Position numbers and translations under genes: made by a program. Of a stretch of DNA of 64,000 bases, positions 41,933-52,051 are shown one piece after another (positions within the stretch are counted from its first letter, which is position 1; every line of letters starts with the position of its first letter). Below the pieces are notes generated by a model, which was not told the DNA's origin, ran no database searches, and worked only from the letters and a program-made list of their open reading frames with translations. The DNA is from Methanosarcina flavescens (lineage in GTDB: Archaea > Halobacteriota > Methanosarcinia > Methanosarcinales > Methanosarcinaceae), in contig NZ_CP032683.1 of NCBI RefSeq assembly GCF_001304615.2, forward strand, positions 2,170,001-2,234,000, read 5' to 3'.

Positions 41933-43606
41933 TTAACCTCTCAAAATCTTCGACATATATACGTTATCAAGAGTGTAGCCGAATTTTCGATAATATTCTC
42001 TGGCTCCTATTCCGCTAATAATAGCAAGTTTCTCGTAACCGTTTTCACGCGTTATATTCTCTGCTTGTTCCAGAAGCTCCTTTCCATATCCTCTATGTTG
42101 CCATTCCATTTGCTTTGCTCCTTTTCCTACAGGTACCATTGAACCATAAACATGCAGTTCTCTTATCAGGGCAGCTTCCTGCAGTTCAGGGCGATAAGGA
42201 GCAAAAGGAAAACGCAGGCGGGCAAATCCAATAAGAACATCTGCAGCAAGGTCTTCAAACGCAATGAAATGTTCTATGCCCCCGCAAGCTTCGTAGGTCT
42301 CTACAGTAAGCTCGATGTCTTCTTCATTTACCTTTCTCCCTCTCAGGCCAGTATGTCCGACTTCTCTGCAGCGGATACAGCGGCACTTTCCTCCCTTTTC
42401 TCTCAACCTTTCTTCTGCAAGCTGTCTTAGATTACTCTTTCGGACTCCTGCAAATATCTGGTGAGCTGGAATATCGCGCTGAATGCGCTGGAGTCTTACC
42501 CATTTAGGAAGAATTTCCTTTACGTCTGCAATAAGTTCGGCGGCTTCTTCGTCAGAAAGGGCTTCATAATCTCCTGCCTCCCAGAGTTTGTATAGAGGAG
42601 TGCCTTCAGTTACAAGTGTAGGATAAATCTTGAGATAATCGGGTCTGAAGCGTGAATCTTCAAACAATTTTTTGAAGCCTCTGAGATCCAGCTTTGAATC
42701 CGAGCCAGGCAAATGAGGCATCATATGAAATCCAACCTTAAATGCACTGTCTCTTAATATCTGATTAGCCCTGACAACTTCTGCAACGCCATGACCTCTC
42801 TGCATGCGGGTAAGCACAAAATCATAAACACTCTGGACCCCAAGTTCTACCTTAGTACCTCCCAGCTTGAGGAGCTCGTCCACATGTTCTTCCGCTGCCC
42901 AATCAGGACGTGTTTCAAATGTTATTCCTACATTGCGGATATCAGCTTTTTCATTGGCTTTCTGAACTTCTTCAAGAGGAATATAAGGTATAGATTTCCC
43001 GATTTTCCAGGCGGTCTTCCTCCACTCCTTTCCTGTTGTGAAATCATTCATTGCTTCAAGGCAGCGTCTAATAAACCATTCCTGGTAATCCAGATTGCGT
43101 GCAGAAAACGTGCCTCCCATAACTATAAGTTCCACTTTCTCTACGTCGTGACCGATCTCTTTAAGCTGGGAGAGCCTGGATTTAACCTGGGCGTAGGGGT
43201 CAAAATCATGCTGAATTGCCCTCATAGCTGCAGGCTCTCTTCCCATGTAACTCTGGGGTGACTTAAAAGTGGAGTTTGGGCCCCCCGGACACGGCAGACA
43301 TACTCCGTGGGGGCATGGAGCTGGAGAGGTCATTACAGCAATTACTGCAACTCCGGAAATTGTTCTTACAGGCTTCCGTTTCAAGAATTCTTTGATTATT
43401 GCCTGTTCTTCAGCTGTCCCCTTGGTTATGATGTCTCCATTTCTGGGGAGGCTGGCTAGATGGTAATGCTTACTGACATCTTTTTTTACTTTATTTAACT
43501 GACTTTCATTTTCTATTTCGCCTGCAAGTACTCTTTCAAGGATTTCCCTGCACGCCTTATTATAATCGTTTTCTTTCATCTCAAGTTCCGTCTTTCCGGT
43601 TTCCAA
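41933..43606 (-). CDS. elp3: Elp3 tRNA U34 carboxymethyl synthase (radical SAM + GNAT)
   Basis: A 557-residue Elp3. The radical SAM core has the Cys motif within CPHGVCLPCPGGPNS (about residues 98-112), QSYMGREPAAMRA and VIMGGTFSARNLDYQ. The C-terminal GNAT domain has the acetyl-CoA loop QHRGYGKELLEQAENI. It makes 5-carboxymethyluridine at the wobble position of tRNAs using acetyl-CoA. Archaeal Elp3 works without other Elongator subunits. ATG at 43604-43606. It is monocistronic, with a likely hairpin terminator around 41812-41865. Confidence 0.95.
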   Translation of the reverse strand: METGKTELEMKENDYNKACREILERVLAGEIENESQLNKVKKDVSKHYHLASLPRNGDIITKGTAEEQAIIKEFLKRKPVRTISGVAVIAVMTSPAPCPHGVCLPCPGGPNSTFKSPQSYMGREPAAMRAIQHDFDPYAQVKSRLSQLKEIGHDVEKVELIVMGGTFSARNLDYQEWFIRRCLEAMNDFTTGKEWRKTAWKIGKSIPYIPLEEVQKANEKADIRNVGITFETRPDWAAEEHVDELLKLGGTKVELGVQSVYDFVLTRMQRGHGVAEVVRANQILRDSAFKVGFHMMPHLPGSDSKLDLRGFKKLFEDSRFRPDYLKIYPTLVTEGTPLYKLWEAGDYEALSDEEAAELIADVKEILPKWVRLQRIQRDIPAHQIFAGVRKSNLRQLAEERLREKGGKCRCIRCREVGHTGLRGRKVNEEDIELTVETYEACGGIEHFIAFEDLAADVLIGFARLRFPFAPYRPELQEAALIRELHVYGSMVPVGKGAKQMEWQHRGYGKELLEQAENITRENGYEKLAIISGIGAREYYRKFGYTLDNVYMSKILRG

Positions 43607-43793
43607 ACTCCGGTTTTTTTCTAGAGAGCGTTAAAAACTTATTTGTAAGATGTTAAAAAAGATTTTTTAGCTTTTAAAAAGCTGTTTAATCTAACTTTTT
43701 GATAATTTGCAATAATGTAGCTATAATGATAGCTTAACGCATATAAATAGAGCAAGCTTCGTCTTTATCAATGAGGTTTCATAGATCTATTAC

Positions 43794-44369
43794 TTAGCAG
43801 AGATCGAACCCAATAATAAAAGTTCCGAGTCCGACTGCGGGCTTGAGGCCCATTAAAGATCTTATATACTCATCTGATGGGGTGGATGGAGACGCAATTA
43901 CAACATTGGTCACCCCTTCCACGCACTCTACATCCTGACATTTCTGTGGGGGTAGGACGACAGTTATAGGTTCTTTCTTTCCACCTCCTGGTTTAGGCAT
44001 TGTGTTTTTGTAGATTACAAAGTTCCCCATAACCAGCATATCATCGCACTTTTTACACTCTTCAAGCTTCTCGGAGTCGTAAATGTCCTCACCAATTTTT
44101 TCTCCGTACTGCATAAGCACTACGTTAGGCCCCTCGGGCCAGACATAGTCCATATTAGTTGTAAAGGCTATGATTATCTGACGTTTGAAGACTTCCTTAA
44201 TCCCCTGGTTGTCTCCCACACCCAATCCCATAAGGACGGCACCTTCAGCCTTTTTCTCAAGCTCTAAAATTTTTTCTTTGTCTTCCTCACTCAAAACGTA
44301 TGTATCTTCAACGCCCTTCATAGCTTTTATTCTGCATATGACATCCTGAATAACATTTTTACATTCCAA
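43794..44369 (-). CDS. conserved methanogen protein of unknown function
   Basis: A 191-residue soluble protein without a family I can name. It has a CKKC pair (LEECKKCDDMLVMG, about residue 107) and further cysteines (QKCQDVEC), suggesting a metal site or disulfide, and a flavin- or nucleotide-like tail GLKPAVGLGTFIIGFDLC. The pattern AEGAVLMGLGVGDNQGIKEVFKR is Gly-rich. It is compact and well-formed, so it is real. ATG 44367-44369. IS copy 2 lies just upstream (its left end is about 110 bases from the start), which may have replaced part of the promoter region. Confidence 0.7.
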   Translation of the reverse strand: MECKNVIQDVICRIKAMKGVEDTYVLSEEDKEKILELEKKAEGAVLMGLGVGDNQGIKEVFKRQIIIAFTTNMDYVWPEGPNVVLMQYGEKIGEDIYDSEKLEECKKCDDMLVMGNFVIYKNTMPKPGGGKKEPITVVLPPQKCQDVECVEGVTNVVIASPSTPSDEYIRSLMGLKPAVGLGTFIIGFDLC

Positions 44370-44443
44370 AGCGAATTCCCCTTCGTGTTTTAGACCTACG
44401 TTATATTTAGTTCAATAAATCTTACCTTGTTTCACGTTCTTAT

Positions 44444-45424
44444 TTAATTTATTCTTTTATTCATATAGTAGCAGTTTTTTGGCTCTGTAGAAATCCTTAA
44501 TTTAATCCATAATAATTGTATTACTTTTTTGTTTATATTATAGACTATTAGTTTAACTTTTACTTCTTTTACTTGATTTCTAACCTTTCTTGCTCTTAAT
44601 GTTTCTCCAAATTTTCTTTTTACAACAGATATTATTGTCTCTACTATATTCCTTCTATTGTATTTGATCTTATCAAAGTCTTTGTTTAATTGTTTTCTAT
44701 ATTTTCCGTTTATTCTCTTTCTTTTTCTTTCTCTCAAAGGTACTATTGAATCTGCTTTTATCTCTTCTCTTATTAGAGTATGAATTTCTTCGGAATCATA
44801 TCCTTTATCCATCACATAACATTGAGACTTTCTTGACTTGTTTGATTGTCTTATCAGAGTCTTTGCATGCTTGACATCATGATCTGTTTTTTGGCTAATT
44901 TTCCATCCTAATATTACTTTTTTAATAGTGTCTACTGATATTGAAGTTTTAAGGAAGCTCCTTCGGAGCTTCCCTGTTCTCTTAGAATAATAATGACTTG
45001 CATAAGAACTCGTAAATCCTGTTGCATCAATTGCCGTAATGAGAACTTTTTCTCCATGTGAGTAAAATAGTTTTAGAGTTTTTGACAAAATTAGGTTAAA
45101 CAATGAAGAGGGAATTCTGGACACAAACTTTTGAAGAGTAGTGTAATGAGGAACCTTATCAAGGTCAAGTTTTTTCTTTATATTGTTCATGAGGTCAACA
45201 AGTTCTACAAAGTCACGGTAGTCTGTACTTATATACTCCTTCAATAAAACAAGAACAAGAAGCTGATGTTGAGTATAAACACGTTTGGAATATTTGCAGG
45301 AGTAAAGGTTCAGTCTGGAAGACTGAACCGTTTTAAGACTGAGATCAATAAATTTAATATACTTATTTGATGACAATAGCAATTGCTCCTTTGTTTTTTG
45401 TGAGGGCAAAAAATTAAGGAGCAT
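44444..45424 (-). CDS. DDE transposase of IS copy 2, intact N-terminus
   Basis: A 326-residue DDE transposase, same motifs as copy 1 ([35 protein letters not shown]), here starting at ATG 45424 with [14 protein letters not shown], so this copy has the intact start that copy 1 lost by one extra T. It differs from copy 1 at NNIKKKLD versus NNIKEKLD. Again there is no stop codon inside the element: the frame leaves the right end and adds [11 protein letters not shown] from host DNA. Confidence 0.95.
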   Translation of the reverse strand: MLLNFLPSQKTKEQLLLSSNKYIKFIDLSLKTVQSSRLNLYSCKYSKRVYTQHQLLVLVLLKEYISTDYRDFVELVDLMNNIKKKLDLDKVPHYTTLQKFVSRIPSSLFNLILSKTLKLFYSHGEKVLITAIDATGFTSSYASHYYSKRTGKLRRSFLKTSISVDTIKKVILGWKISQKTDHDVKHAKTLIRQSNKSRKSQCYVMDKGYDSEEIHTLIREEIKADSIVPLRERKRKRINGKYRKQLNKDFDKIKYNRRNIVETIISVVKRKFGETLRARKVRNQVKEVKVKLIVYNINKKVIQLLWIKLRISTEPKNCYYMNKRIN

Positions 45425-45486
45425 TTTTACAATTTTATTTTTATAATTTTTGGGTAAAACAGAATTTAGAGGATTTCTACAGAGCC
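44481..45486 (-). mobile_element. IS element copy 2 (1006 bp)
   Basis: Same ends as copy 1: GGCTCTGTAGAAATCCT at 44481 and AGGATTTCTACAGAGCC ending at 45486. The 8-bp duplication is AGTTTTTT (44473-44480 and 45487-45494). Orientation is opposite to copy 1. The two copies differ by only a few bases, so they form a 1-kb inverted repeat about 22 kb apart that could invert the DNA between. Confidence 0.95.
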
Positions 45487-45494
45487 AGTTTTTT

Positions 45495-46379
45495 GCTTTC
45501 TTTTAAATCCAATGGTATCATATAATGCTCTTTTTATATTTCTCTTTTTATGTCGTCAACTTCTAATATAACACCTTTTTCTCCTGCAGATAATGTAAAG
45601 AGTTTTGAATAATATTATAAAAATAAAGGAAGTACTTTTAAAAATCTTTAAACTATTTAACCGCATCACAATTTTCCCGAGCCATTAACCCGACTTTTAT
45701 AACCCCCTCAAACTTGATATTACTTATTGAGTATAATATCACTTGTATTGAGTATGTGCTCTGTCAGGACACCGTCTCTAAAGACAGATCTATCTAAATG
45801 AACTGAACTCTTCAAATTCGGATTTATATCTCAATTAATTTTGGGCGACTTGCAGATTCATAAGAACGTATTAGCCTGGATCTGATCCCATAACGTGTCG
45901 AAAGTTTATCAAACTCAAAAGATTTTAAGATGTGATGCAGAAAAAGCTTGCCAACAGGAGAAGCTTACCAGCTGGATTGTAGAATTAGTATTGATTTGAA
46001 ATTGTTTAATGTAAAAGCTCTATAATTATACTATCTTTTTTCTATAGTCTCTTATAAATATTTCGAATTTATCTTTTAAGTTTATTTTTGACGAATATTC
46101 TGCCTGAGTTCTTTCGACATTTACCGTCATTTACATCGTTGTTTTGCGCTTTTCCTGTTCGATTTCCCTGAAATAGACCACAAAAGATTTAATAAGGCAA
46201 TTATTTTATAGAACACTTGTAATCCAATTTAGAGGGATAAGGAGGGAATGAAATCCTCTTCGGCAATAGACGATATATATAAGTCTGATTTGGTGAAGAA
46301 TGGTGAAACCCTTAAAGTGTTGATCCCGACACTTCTTCTTACATACGACATATCTTAACAAACATGGAGGAACAATAAA
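45495..46379. other. promoter region and leader of the S-layer gene
   Basis: A spacer of 885 bases. AT-rich with several TATA-like runs; caattattttatag (46198-46211) lies about 170 bases upstream of the S-layer ATG and fits a leader of about 150 bases, as expected for a very highly expressed gene. No gene seen; a minus-strand frame around 46206-46664 is a shadow of the S-layer gene. Confidence 0.5.
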
Positions 46380-48371
46380 ATGAAGAGATTTGCAGCAGTG
46401 ACACTGGCTACTCTCATGCTTCTTACTGTATTTGCATCCGCCGCAAGTGCACAAGATGCAGTTGAGATCCGCGGTCCTGTGTTCAACGGCTCTAACATCC
46501 AGGAAATCGTCGGTACCGACGGCATTACAATCGATGCTACACAATTTGCAGCATTCTTCTATGACATTAACGACAACGTTACAACTGAAACTCTTTCCAT
46601 TAGAAATGTTCCAGGAAACAACGGCAACGTAATTGGAGAGGGTGGGCTCGTCTATGAGACCCAAATTCAGCAGGTTGAATATGAATTTACCGGCGCCGCA
46701 GGCTGGGACAATTACAGTGTAATTGGCTTCTTTGCAGAGAAGTACATCCCACTGAAACCCAACAGCGCTGACAAACTTGCCAAGCTCGTCCTTGATAGCG
46801 ATGACAGGTACACCATTAGAACCGGCGAAACCCTTGACCTCGGTGAAGGCTATGCTCTCGAAGCCAAGCAGGTCGATGTTGAAGGTGAGAAAGTCTGGCT
46901 CGAATTCACCAAAGACGGAGAATTCGTAGATGACGAAATCATCTCAGTCGTTAACGAAAACATGAGCACCTGGGAAGTCGAACTTGATGACATCCAGGAC
47001 GAAGACGATGTTGTTGTCTTCAGAGTACATATCAACCAGGTCTTCCAGGGCGCAGTCGACAGCATTGCCCAGATCGAAGGTCTCTGGCTCATTGACTACG
47101 CAAATGCAATGACCATTGAGTCTGACGACGAATTCGGTGAACTTAACGACGTTTCCATCCAGGGAGACAGCCTTGTGATCCGCAATGACGATTCCTTCAC
47201 TCTGACCAGAGACTCTGAAGAAGAAATCGCTGAAGGCATGTTCTTCAAGATCGCTGACACACCAACCAATGTACTCAGGTTCTATGTCATGAAGGAACTT
47301 ACAGACCCAGGAACCTATGAAGTCAGAGGACAGGTTGCCACCGGTGACTTCACCTGGGATGCAACTAACTTTGCAGGTTTCTTCTACGACATCAATGATG
47401 ATGTTACCACAGAGACCCTTTCTGTCTCCGGACTTGAAGGAAATGTAATTCCTGAGGGCGGTCTTGTTTATAACACTACCATTCAGAATGTTGACTTTGA
47501 ATATGACGAGTGGGGCCAGTATCCAGTTATCGGCTTCTTTGCAGAGAAGTATATCCCACTGAAAGCCAACAGCGCTGACAAACTTGCCAAGCTCATCCTT
47601 GACAGCGACGACAGGTACACTGTCAGAACCGGCGAAACCCTTGACCTCGGTGAAGGCTATGCTCTCGAAGCCAAGCAGGTCGATGTTGAAGGTGAGAAAG
47701 TCTGGCTCGAATTCACCAAAGACGGAGAATTCGTAGACGATGAGATCATTTCAGTTGTTGGCACTGGCGCAAACACCTGGGAAGTCGAACTTGATGACAT
47801 TGAGGATGAAGACGATGTTGTTGTCTTCAGAGTACATGTCAACCAGGTCTTCCAGGGCGCAGTCGACAGCATTGCCCAGATCGAAGGTCTCTGGCTCATT
47901 GACTACGCAAATGCAATGACCATTGAGTCTGACGACGAATTCGGTGAACTTAACGACGTTTCCATCCAGGGAGACAGCCTTGTGATCCGCAATGACGATT
48001 CCTTCACTCTGACCAGAGACTCTGAAGAAGAAATCGCTGAAGGCATGTTCTTCAAGATCGCTGACACCCCATCCAACGAGCTCAGGTACTACCCATTCGT
48101 TGAGAGAACTGTCGGCGAAGGCGAAGAACCCGATCTAGAGGATGACGAACCTACAGTGGGTGAGAACGTAACCGCTCCTGAAGACGATGAGAACGTAACC
48201 GCTCCTGAAGACGATGAGAACGTAACCGAACCTGGAGAGACCCCTGCAGAAGAGGAACCAACCGTAGGCGAAACTCCTGAAGAAGAACCAGCAGACACTC
48301 CTGGCTTCGGAGTTGTCCTTGGACTTGTTGGACTCCTTGCAGTTGTCTACCTCGTCAGGAGGAACAACTAA
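46380..48371 (+). CDS. S-layer protein with two duplicated domains and PGF-CTERM anchor
   Basis: A 663-residue surface-layer protein. Signal peptide MKRFAAVTLATLMLLTVFAS with cleavage after AAS-AQ; two copies of the S-layer family duplication domain (about residues 25-305 and 310-585) each with YDINDNVTTETLS and FFAEKYIPLK; an acidic linker with the 9-residue unit ENVTAPEDD repeated; and a C-terminal TPGFGVVLGLVGLLAVVYLV-RRNN, the PGF-CTERM signal processed by archaeosortase. N-x-S/T sequons in the linker suggest N-glycosylation. It forms the paracrystalline cell envelope. ATG 46380 follows GGAGGAACAATAAA. A terminator follows at 48384. Confidence 0.95.
   Translation: MKRFAAVTLATLMLLTVFASAASAQDAVEIRGPVFNGSNIQEIVGTDGITIDATQFAAFFYDINDNVTTETLSIRNVPGNNGNVIGEGGLVYETQIQQVEYEFTGAAGWDNYSVIGFFAEKYIPLKPNSADKLAKLVLDSDDRYTIRTGETLDLGEGYALEAKQVDVEGEKVWLEFTKDGEFVDDEIISVVNENMSTWEVELDDIQDEDDVVVFRVHINQVFQGAVDSIAQIEGLWLIDYANAMTIESDDEFGELNDVSIQGDSLVIRNDDSFTLTRDSEEEIAEGMFFKIADTPTNVLRFYVMKELTDPGTYEVRGQVATGDFTWDATNFAGFFYDINDDVTTETLSVSGLEGNVIPEGGLVYNTTIQNVDFEYDEWGQYPVIGFFAEKYIPLKANSADKLAKLILDSDDRYTVRTGETLDLGEGYALEAKQVDVEGEKVWLEFTKDGEFVDDEIISVVGTGANTWEVELDDIEDEDDVVVFRVHVNQVFQGAVDSIAQIEGLWLIDYANAMTIESDDEFGELNDVSIQGDSLVIRNDDSFTLTRDSEEEIAEGMFFKIADTPSNELRYYPFVERTVGEGEEPDLEDDEPTVGENVTAPEDDENVTAPEDDENVTEPGETPAEEEPTVGETPEEEPADTPGFGVVLGLVGLLAVVYLVRRNN
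48162..48236 (+). repeat. 27-bp tandem repeat in the S-layer linker
   Basis: The codons for ENVTAPEDD are repeated from 48162, 48189 and (partially, ENVTEPGE) 48216, nearly base-identical between the first two. A variable-length, sequon-bearing linker before the membrane anchor. Confidence 0.8.
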
Positions 48372-48383
48372 ATTTTCTGATTG

Positions 48384-48402
48384 AAGGGTTTTCCTAACCC
48401 TT
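48384..48402 (+). terminator. terminator of the S-layer gene
   Basis: AAGGGTT (48384-48390), loop TTCCT, AACCCTT (48396-48402), followed by CTTTCTTTCAATTCTTTTTT. A compact hairpin with pyrimidine-rich tail 12 bases after the stop. Confidence 0.85.
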
Positions 48403-48548
48403 CTTTCTTTCAATTCTTTTTTGGTTTCTTTTTGCAGATACCTTTTTATCTCCTGATTTCTTAGTTCTGACAATTCTTTTAAATCTGAAATCCTGATTCT
48501 ATAAGCCGTCTGGTTTTTCAGGGTTTTTGAAAATCAAGGTGAAGATTT

Positions 48549-49127
48549 ATGAAAAAAAGTATAGCTTTAATATCTGTATTTGCGGTTTTAATGATCGCGT
48601 TTTCAGGCTGCGTCGGTGACAATAATTCTGCAGATGATAATGGAACAGAGCAAGATAACTCGGGAACAAGTATAACTGATGGAACTGCGGCTGATATTAG
48701 CGAAATTGAAAACCTTCCTGCAGGTTTTGAATACGTTGGGTCCCTTCCTCTTAATGAAACTGATATCAAAAATGACTATAACGCAGAGAATGTTTCCGGA
48801 ATCGTAGGTGGGTCCGAAGGGATGTACAGATACAACGGGTCGGACTTCTATCTGGATGTAATCGAGCTTGAGGATGCCGAGGCTGCAAATAACCTTATTG
48901 GTGCATACAAATCTTCTTTCCCGCCGTTACAGAATGGTTCCCGCTTTGTGGAAGAATCCTTTAACGGACATTCTGCTGTCCGAATAACTGATTATATAAC
49001 ATCTAGTGGAAAATCTGTTCCCAGGTACTCCTATATCTGGAGCAACGAAAACTATGTGCTGGTAGTTTTTGGAAATACTGCTGACAGTACTCAGGTGAGA
49101 CAGTTAGCTGAAGCAACAGGATATTAA
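48549..49127 (+). CDS. small acidic lipoprotein
   Basis: A 192-residue lipoprotein: signal MKKSIALISVFAVLMIAFSGC with lipobox Cys21, an Asp/Asn/Thr-rich linker (VGDNNSADDNGTEQDNS...) and a globular domain (LPAGFEYVGSLPL to TQVRQLAEATGY). No enzyme motif is seen. Such proteins are common surface components of Methanosarcina. ATG 48549 follows AAGGTGAAG. It has its own promoter region after the S-layer terminator. Confidence 0.85.
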   Translation: MKKSIALISVFAVLMIAFSGCVGDNNSADDNGTEQDNSGTSITDGTAADISEIENLPAGFEYVGSLPLNETDIKNDYNAENVSGIVGGSEGMYRYNGSDFYLDVIELEDAEAANNLIGAYKSSFPPLQNGSRFVEESFNGHSAVRITDYITSSGKSVPRYSYIWSNENYVLVVFGNTADSTQVRQLAEATGY

Positions 49128-49571
49128 TATGTTTACGCGAGGGGTATGTCTTTTACCCTTTTATATCCTTTAATTTTTTACAGTTCATTTTTCGCTTTCC
49201 TTACCAAGCCTTCTTATCCGATTTCAGATCTTCTTCATTGTGTGGATATAAAGAACCACGGCTCATGGAATCTGATATGAATTCGTTAAAATGATTGGCA
49301 CATTACTGCAAATCTTCTTAAAAAAATCATCCCAAAAGAAGTATATAAACTCAATATTTTAAGAAAACAAAAAAGCCAAATTTGATCCCGATTTAAAACA
49401 GACAATTCCAGTAATTCTACTTTTAAGATCCAATATGGGTGGATAAGAAACGGATAAGATAAAGAGTCTTCTGGGAATTAAACCCGTTTATGATCTTATC
49501 CGCCGACTTAATTCTTTTTGAGAGTTTTATTAATTCTCAATTTTATTAATTTTCAGTTAGAGATGCCGCTT
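49128..49571. other. spacer between lipoprotein and fwdC
   Basis: A convergent spacer of 444 bases. A T-rich run after the lipoprotein gene (ggggtatgtcttttaccctttt near 49141-49160, stem GGGTA/TACCC) is a probable terminator. No gene seen. Confidence 0.5.
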
Positions 49572-50330
49572 TTACTTTATCAGCAATACACCTTTTCCGC
49601 CGACGTTGACATCGCCAGTGAATTTCCGGTAGGTAACCCCTTCAAACTCCTCTGTTCCTTCTTCTTTAAAGGATGGCAAGAGATCGAACGTTTCACCTTT
49701 AATGATAACTGTACCGCTCTTCATTTCACTTGCAGGCATTGTAGCATTGCCTTCAATTATTATCTTCCCGCCGTTGTTTGAGATTGCAGGAAGGAGACCT
49801 ACACTGCCTTTTACGAGGATTTCTCCTCCGCACATGTGTTCTCCAAGGTAGTCTTTGGCATTGCCGTTGATAGTAATTTTTCCTCCACGCATGCCGCAGG
49901 ATTCTCCCCTGTAACCTGACCCTACATAGTAAGAGGCATTTCCGTTGAGTATAATTTCTCCACCTGTCATCTCACAGCCAAGCCAGCTGTCAGCATCGCC
50001 ATTAATTACGATCTTCCCGCCTCTCATACCAAAGCCGCAGTGCATATCCACATTGCCGTTGATCTCTATCTCTCCGGCACTCATGTTCTGCCCAATGCGC
50101 TTTACTCTTGAGACATCGCCTTCGAAAATAATCTTTGTATTCTCAACGGAGTCGCTTCCTTCTACCTTTACATTGAAGAAATCGCCAAGAGGGTACTGGC
50201 CGTTTCCATACCAGACCTTAATCGCCTTTATCTCCTCTTCAGTCTTGCCTGCAAAATTGTCAGGGTTTACGTCATCGGCTTCGATTGGGATTTTATTGGC
50301 TTCTTTGAGGGAGAGTTTTACAACCTGCAT
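49572..50330 (-). CDS. fwdC: formylmethanofuran dehydrogenase subunit C
   Basis: A 252-residue subunit of the formylmethanofuran dehydrogenase, which catalyses CO2 reduction with methanofuran, the first step of hydrogenotrophic methanogenesis (and its reverse in methyl oxidation). The protein is built of repeating G-x-x-G-x-x-x-G right-handed beta-helix turns: GGKIVINGDADSWLGCEMT, GGEIILNGNASYYVGSGYR, GGKITINGNAKDYLGEHMC, as in glutamate synthase and GXGXG proteins. Last of the minus-strand operon fwdDBAC, abutting fwdA directly. ATG at 50328-50330. Confidence 0.92.
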   Translation of the reverse strand: MQVVKLSLKEANKIPIEADDVNPDNFAGKTEEEIKAIKVWYGNGQYPLGDFFNVKVEGSDSVENTKIIFEGDVSRVKRIGQNMSAGEIEINGNVDMHCGFGMRGGKIVINGDADSWLGCEMTGGEIILNGNASYYVGSGYRGESCGMRGGKITINGNAKDYLGEHMCGGEILVKGSVGLLPAISNNGGKIIIEGNATMPASEMKSGTVIIKGETFDLLPSFKEEGTEEFEGVTYRKFTGDVNVGGKGVLLIK

Positions 50331-52049
50331 TTAGAACACCCCTTCCGTGGCGATTTCAACAGGTTTCTGCAGGTACGCATCTTCAACCATATAGTTGGCT
50401 TTGCTCACAGTGTAGTACTTCCTGAATTTAACATCTATATCTTTCTGCATTGCACTATCGATGGTTGAAGGAACCTTTGCATTTACCCAGTAGATCTTGC
50501 CTTTCGGAGTAGCTTCTATCTCTCCGTCTTTTACGACAATCTCCCCGTCTTTCAGCGTGTACGCTGCACCTGAGAAAGCTTTCTTAACCTTCTCATACTC
50601 TATCGAGGGGTCAATTTGTCCAGGCAGGATATCATATATTGCGATATCGGCATCTGAACCTGGTTTAAGATTTCCTTTTTCAGGCCTGCTATACATCTTT
50701 GACTGGGTGCTCCTGGTCATAACTGCAAGCTCATAGAAATCCAGTTCCCTCTCAATTCCGGGCAATACCATCCTATCAAGCGCCATCTTGGAAAAGCCGG
50801 AAATGACTTCCTCCCTTCTTTTTGCACTCATGAGGTAGGTAAAAGCTTCAGGATAGTTCACGAAAGAACCACCGTTCGGACTGTCAGTTGTAAACATAAC
50901 CTTCCAGGGATCCTTCACGAGCAGGGCAAGTTCAAGACCAATTGCCCACTGCACGGCATTTACAAAGCTCTTTGGAGAGTAGAATAGAGGTACGACACCG
51001 GATGCATCTTCCAGTTCAATATCCTGGTTGCTCCATTTCTCGTGCAGCATTCTTGCATTTGCATATTCCACAGGTCCGTCTGCAGTCATGGTTACTGCAG
51101 GACCGAAGATTACCTGTCCAAGGTCGAAAGTCAAGTGGTCTGCTCCGTTCACATAATCTGCAACCATGGGAGCTCCTGTCTCAAAGTCCCTCCACGAGGT
51201 ACCTGCATAGGCATTAAACTGCACGTGAGTTACGTGGAGGGCTTGCCTGTCCCGGCTAGGTTTAACTTTCTCGAAGAGCTTCATGGTTTCTATGGTAGTT
51301 TCATAATTCCCTGGTTTTCCTAGGTTGTTGCAGTGCACATGTACGGAATGGGGAAGGTTCAGACGTTCGTTAACTTCAGCAAGTCCCAGCAGAATTTCGG
51401 CAGGATTTACATCAAAGTTCGGGACAGGGTCATAGAGTCCGCTCACGTTCTTCCCCCATCCCCAGGCTTCTCCTCCTCCAGGATTTACGATTTTTATTCC
51501 GTAGCCTCTTGAGGCTCTGAGACCCCAGGCAATGTATGCTGCCAGCTTTTCGGGTTCCTTGTCACGTATATACTCCATGACCTGCCAGTTGCTTCCGAAA
51601 AGGGAGAGCCCCATTTTGTCCAGAATCGGGATTTCTTTGAACTCTTCATGAGTGTGCCTTGCAGCAAGCAGGGGAATTGCGGCTTCACAGATAGTCGTGT
51701 ACCCGAGTTTTGCGTACCTGTACCCGATTGCATAGGTGTTGGGAGTGTTGTATCCTACCTGTGCTCTTGTCTTTTCGGTACGTGCAACCTGCCCCGAGAG
51801 TCCGGGTACGAGATTCTTCCTTGCATCGTTAGGATTAATGAAACGTCCTACGTTAATTTTGCCGGCGCTGTGGGTATGCCCGTCAAAGCCTCCTGCCATT
51901 GTGAGCCTTCCTTCGGCATCAATAACCTTTGCATTTGCGGAGACGCTTTCTACAATCTTTCCGTCCTTTATGGAGATGTCCATTGTCTCGCAGTTAATTC
52001 CCTGTGCAGGGTCGCAGACGTTTGCGTTTTTAATCAGGATTTCCGACAT
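50331..52049 (-). CDS. fwdA: formylmethanofuran dehydrogenase subunit A
   Basis: A 572-residue amidohydrolase-like subunit that hydrolyses/forms formyl-methanofuran. The binuclear-metal HxH is in GGFDGHTHSAGKIN and the carboxylated-Lys candidate in GYGIKIVNPGG; HVHCNNLGKPGNYE and HVTHVQFNAY add further His ligands. It is the site where formate from subunit B is condensed with methanofuran. Codon 1 overlaps the fwdB stop region: ATG 52055 also fits, but ATG 52049 (MSEILIKNANVCDPAQG) has GAGAGG at proper distance and matches the family. Confidence 0.95.
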   Translation of the reverse strand: MSEILIKNANVCDPAQGINCETMDISIKDGKIVESVSANAKVIDAEGRLTMAGGFDGHTHSAGKINVGRFINPNDARKNLVPGLSGQVARTEKTRAQVGYNTPNTYAIGYRYAKLGYTTICEAAIPLLAARHTHEEFKEIPILDKMGLSLFGSNWQVMEYIRDKEPEKLAAYIAWGLRASRGYGIKIVNPGGGEAWGWGKNVSGLYDPVPNFDVNPAEILLGLAEVNERLNLPHSVHVHCNNLGKPGNYETTIETMKLFEKVKPSRDRQALHVTHVQFNAYAGTSWRDFETGAPMVADYVNGADHLTFDLGQVIFGPAVTMTADGPVEYANARMLHEKWSNQDIELEDASGVVPLFYSPKSFVNAVQWAIGLELALLVKDPWKVMFTTDSPNGGSFVNYPEAFTYLMSAKRREEVISGFSKMALDRMVLPGIERELDFYELAVMTRSTQSKMYSRPEKGNLKPGSDADIAIYDILPGQIDPSIEYEKVKKAFSGAAYTLKDGEIVVKDGEIEATPKGKIYWVNAKVPSTIDSAMQKDIDVKFRKYYTVSKANYMVEDAYLQKPVEIATEGVF

Positions 52050-52051
52050 CT

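Noticed and set aside
46850-47899. Minus-strand serine-rich ORFs
   Set aside because: They are antisense shadows of the acidic S-layer codons (GAA/GAC read backwards as serine-rich).
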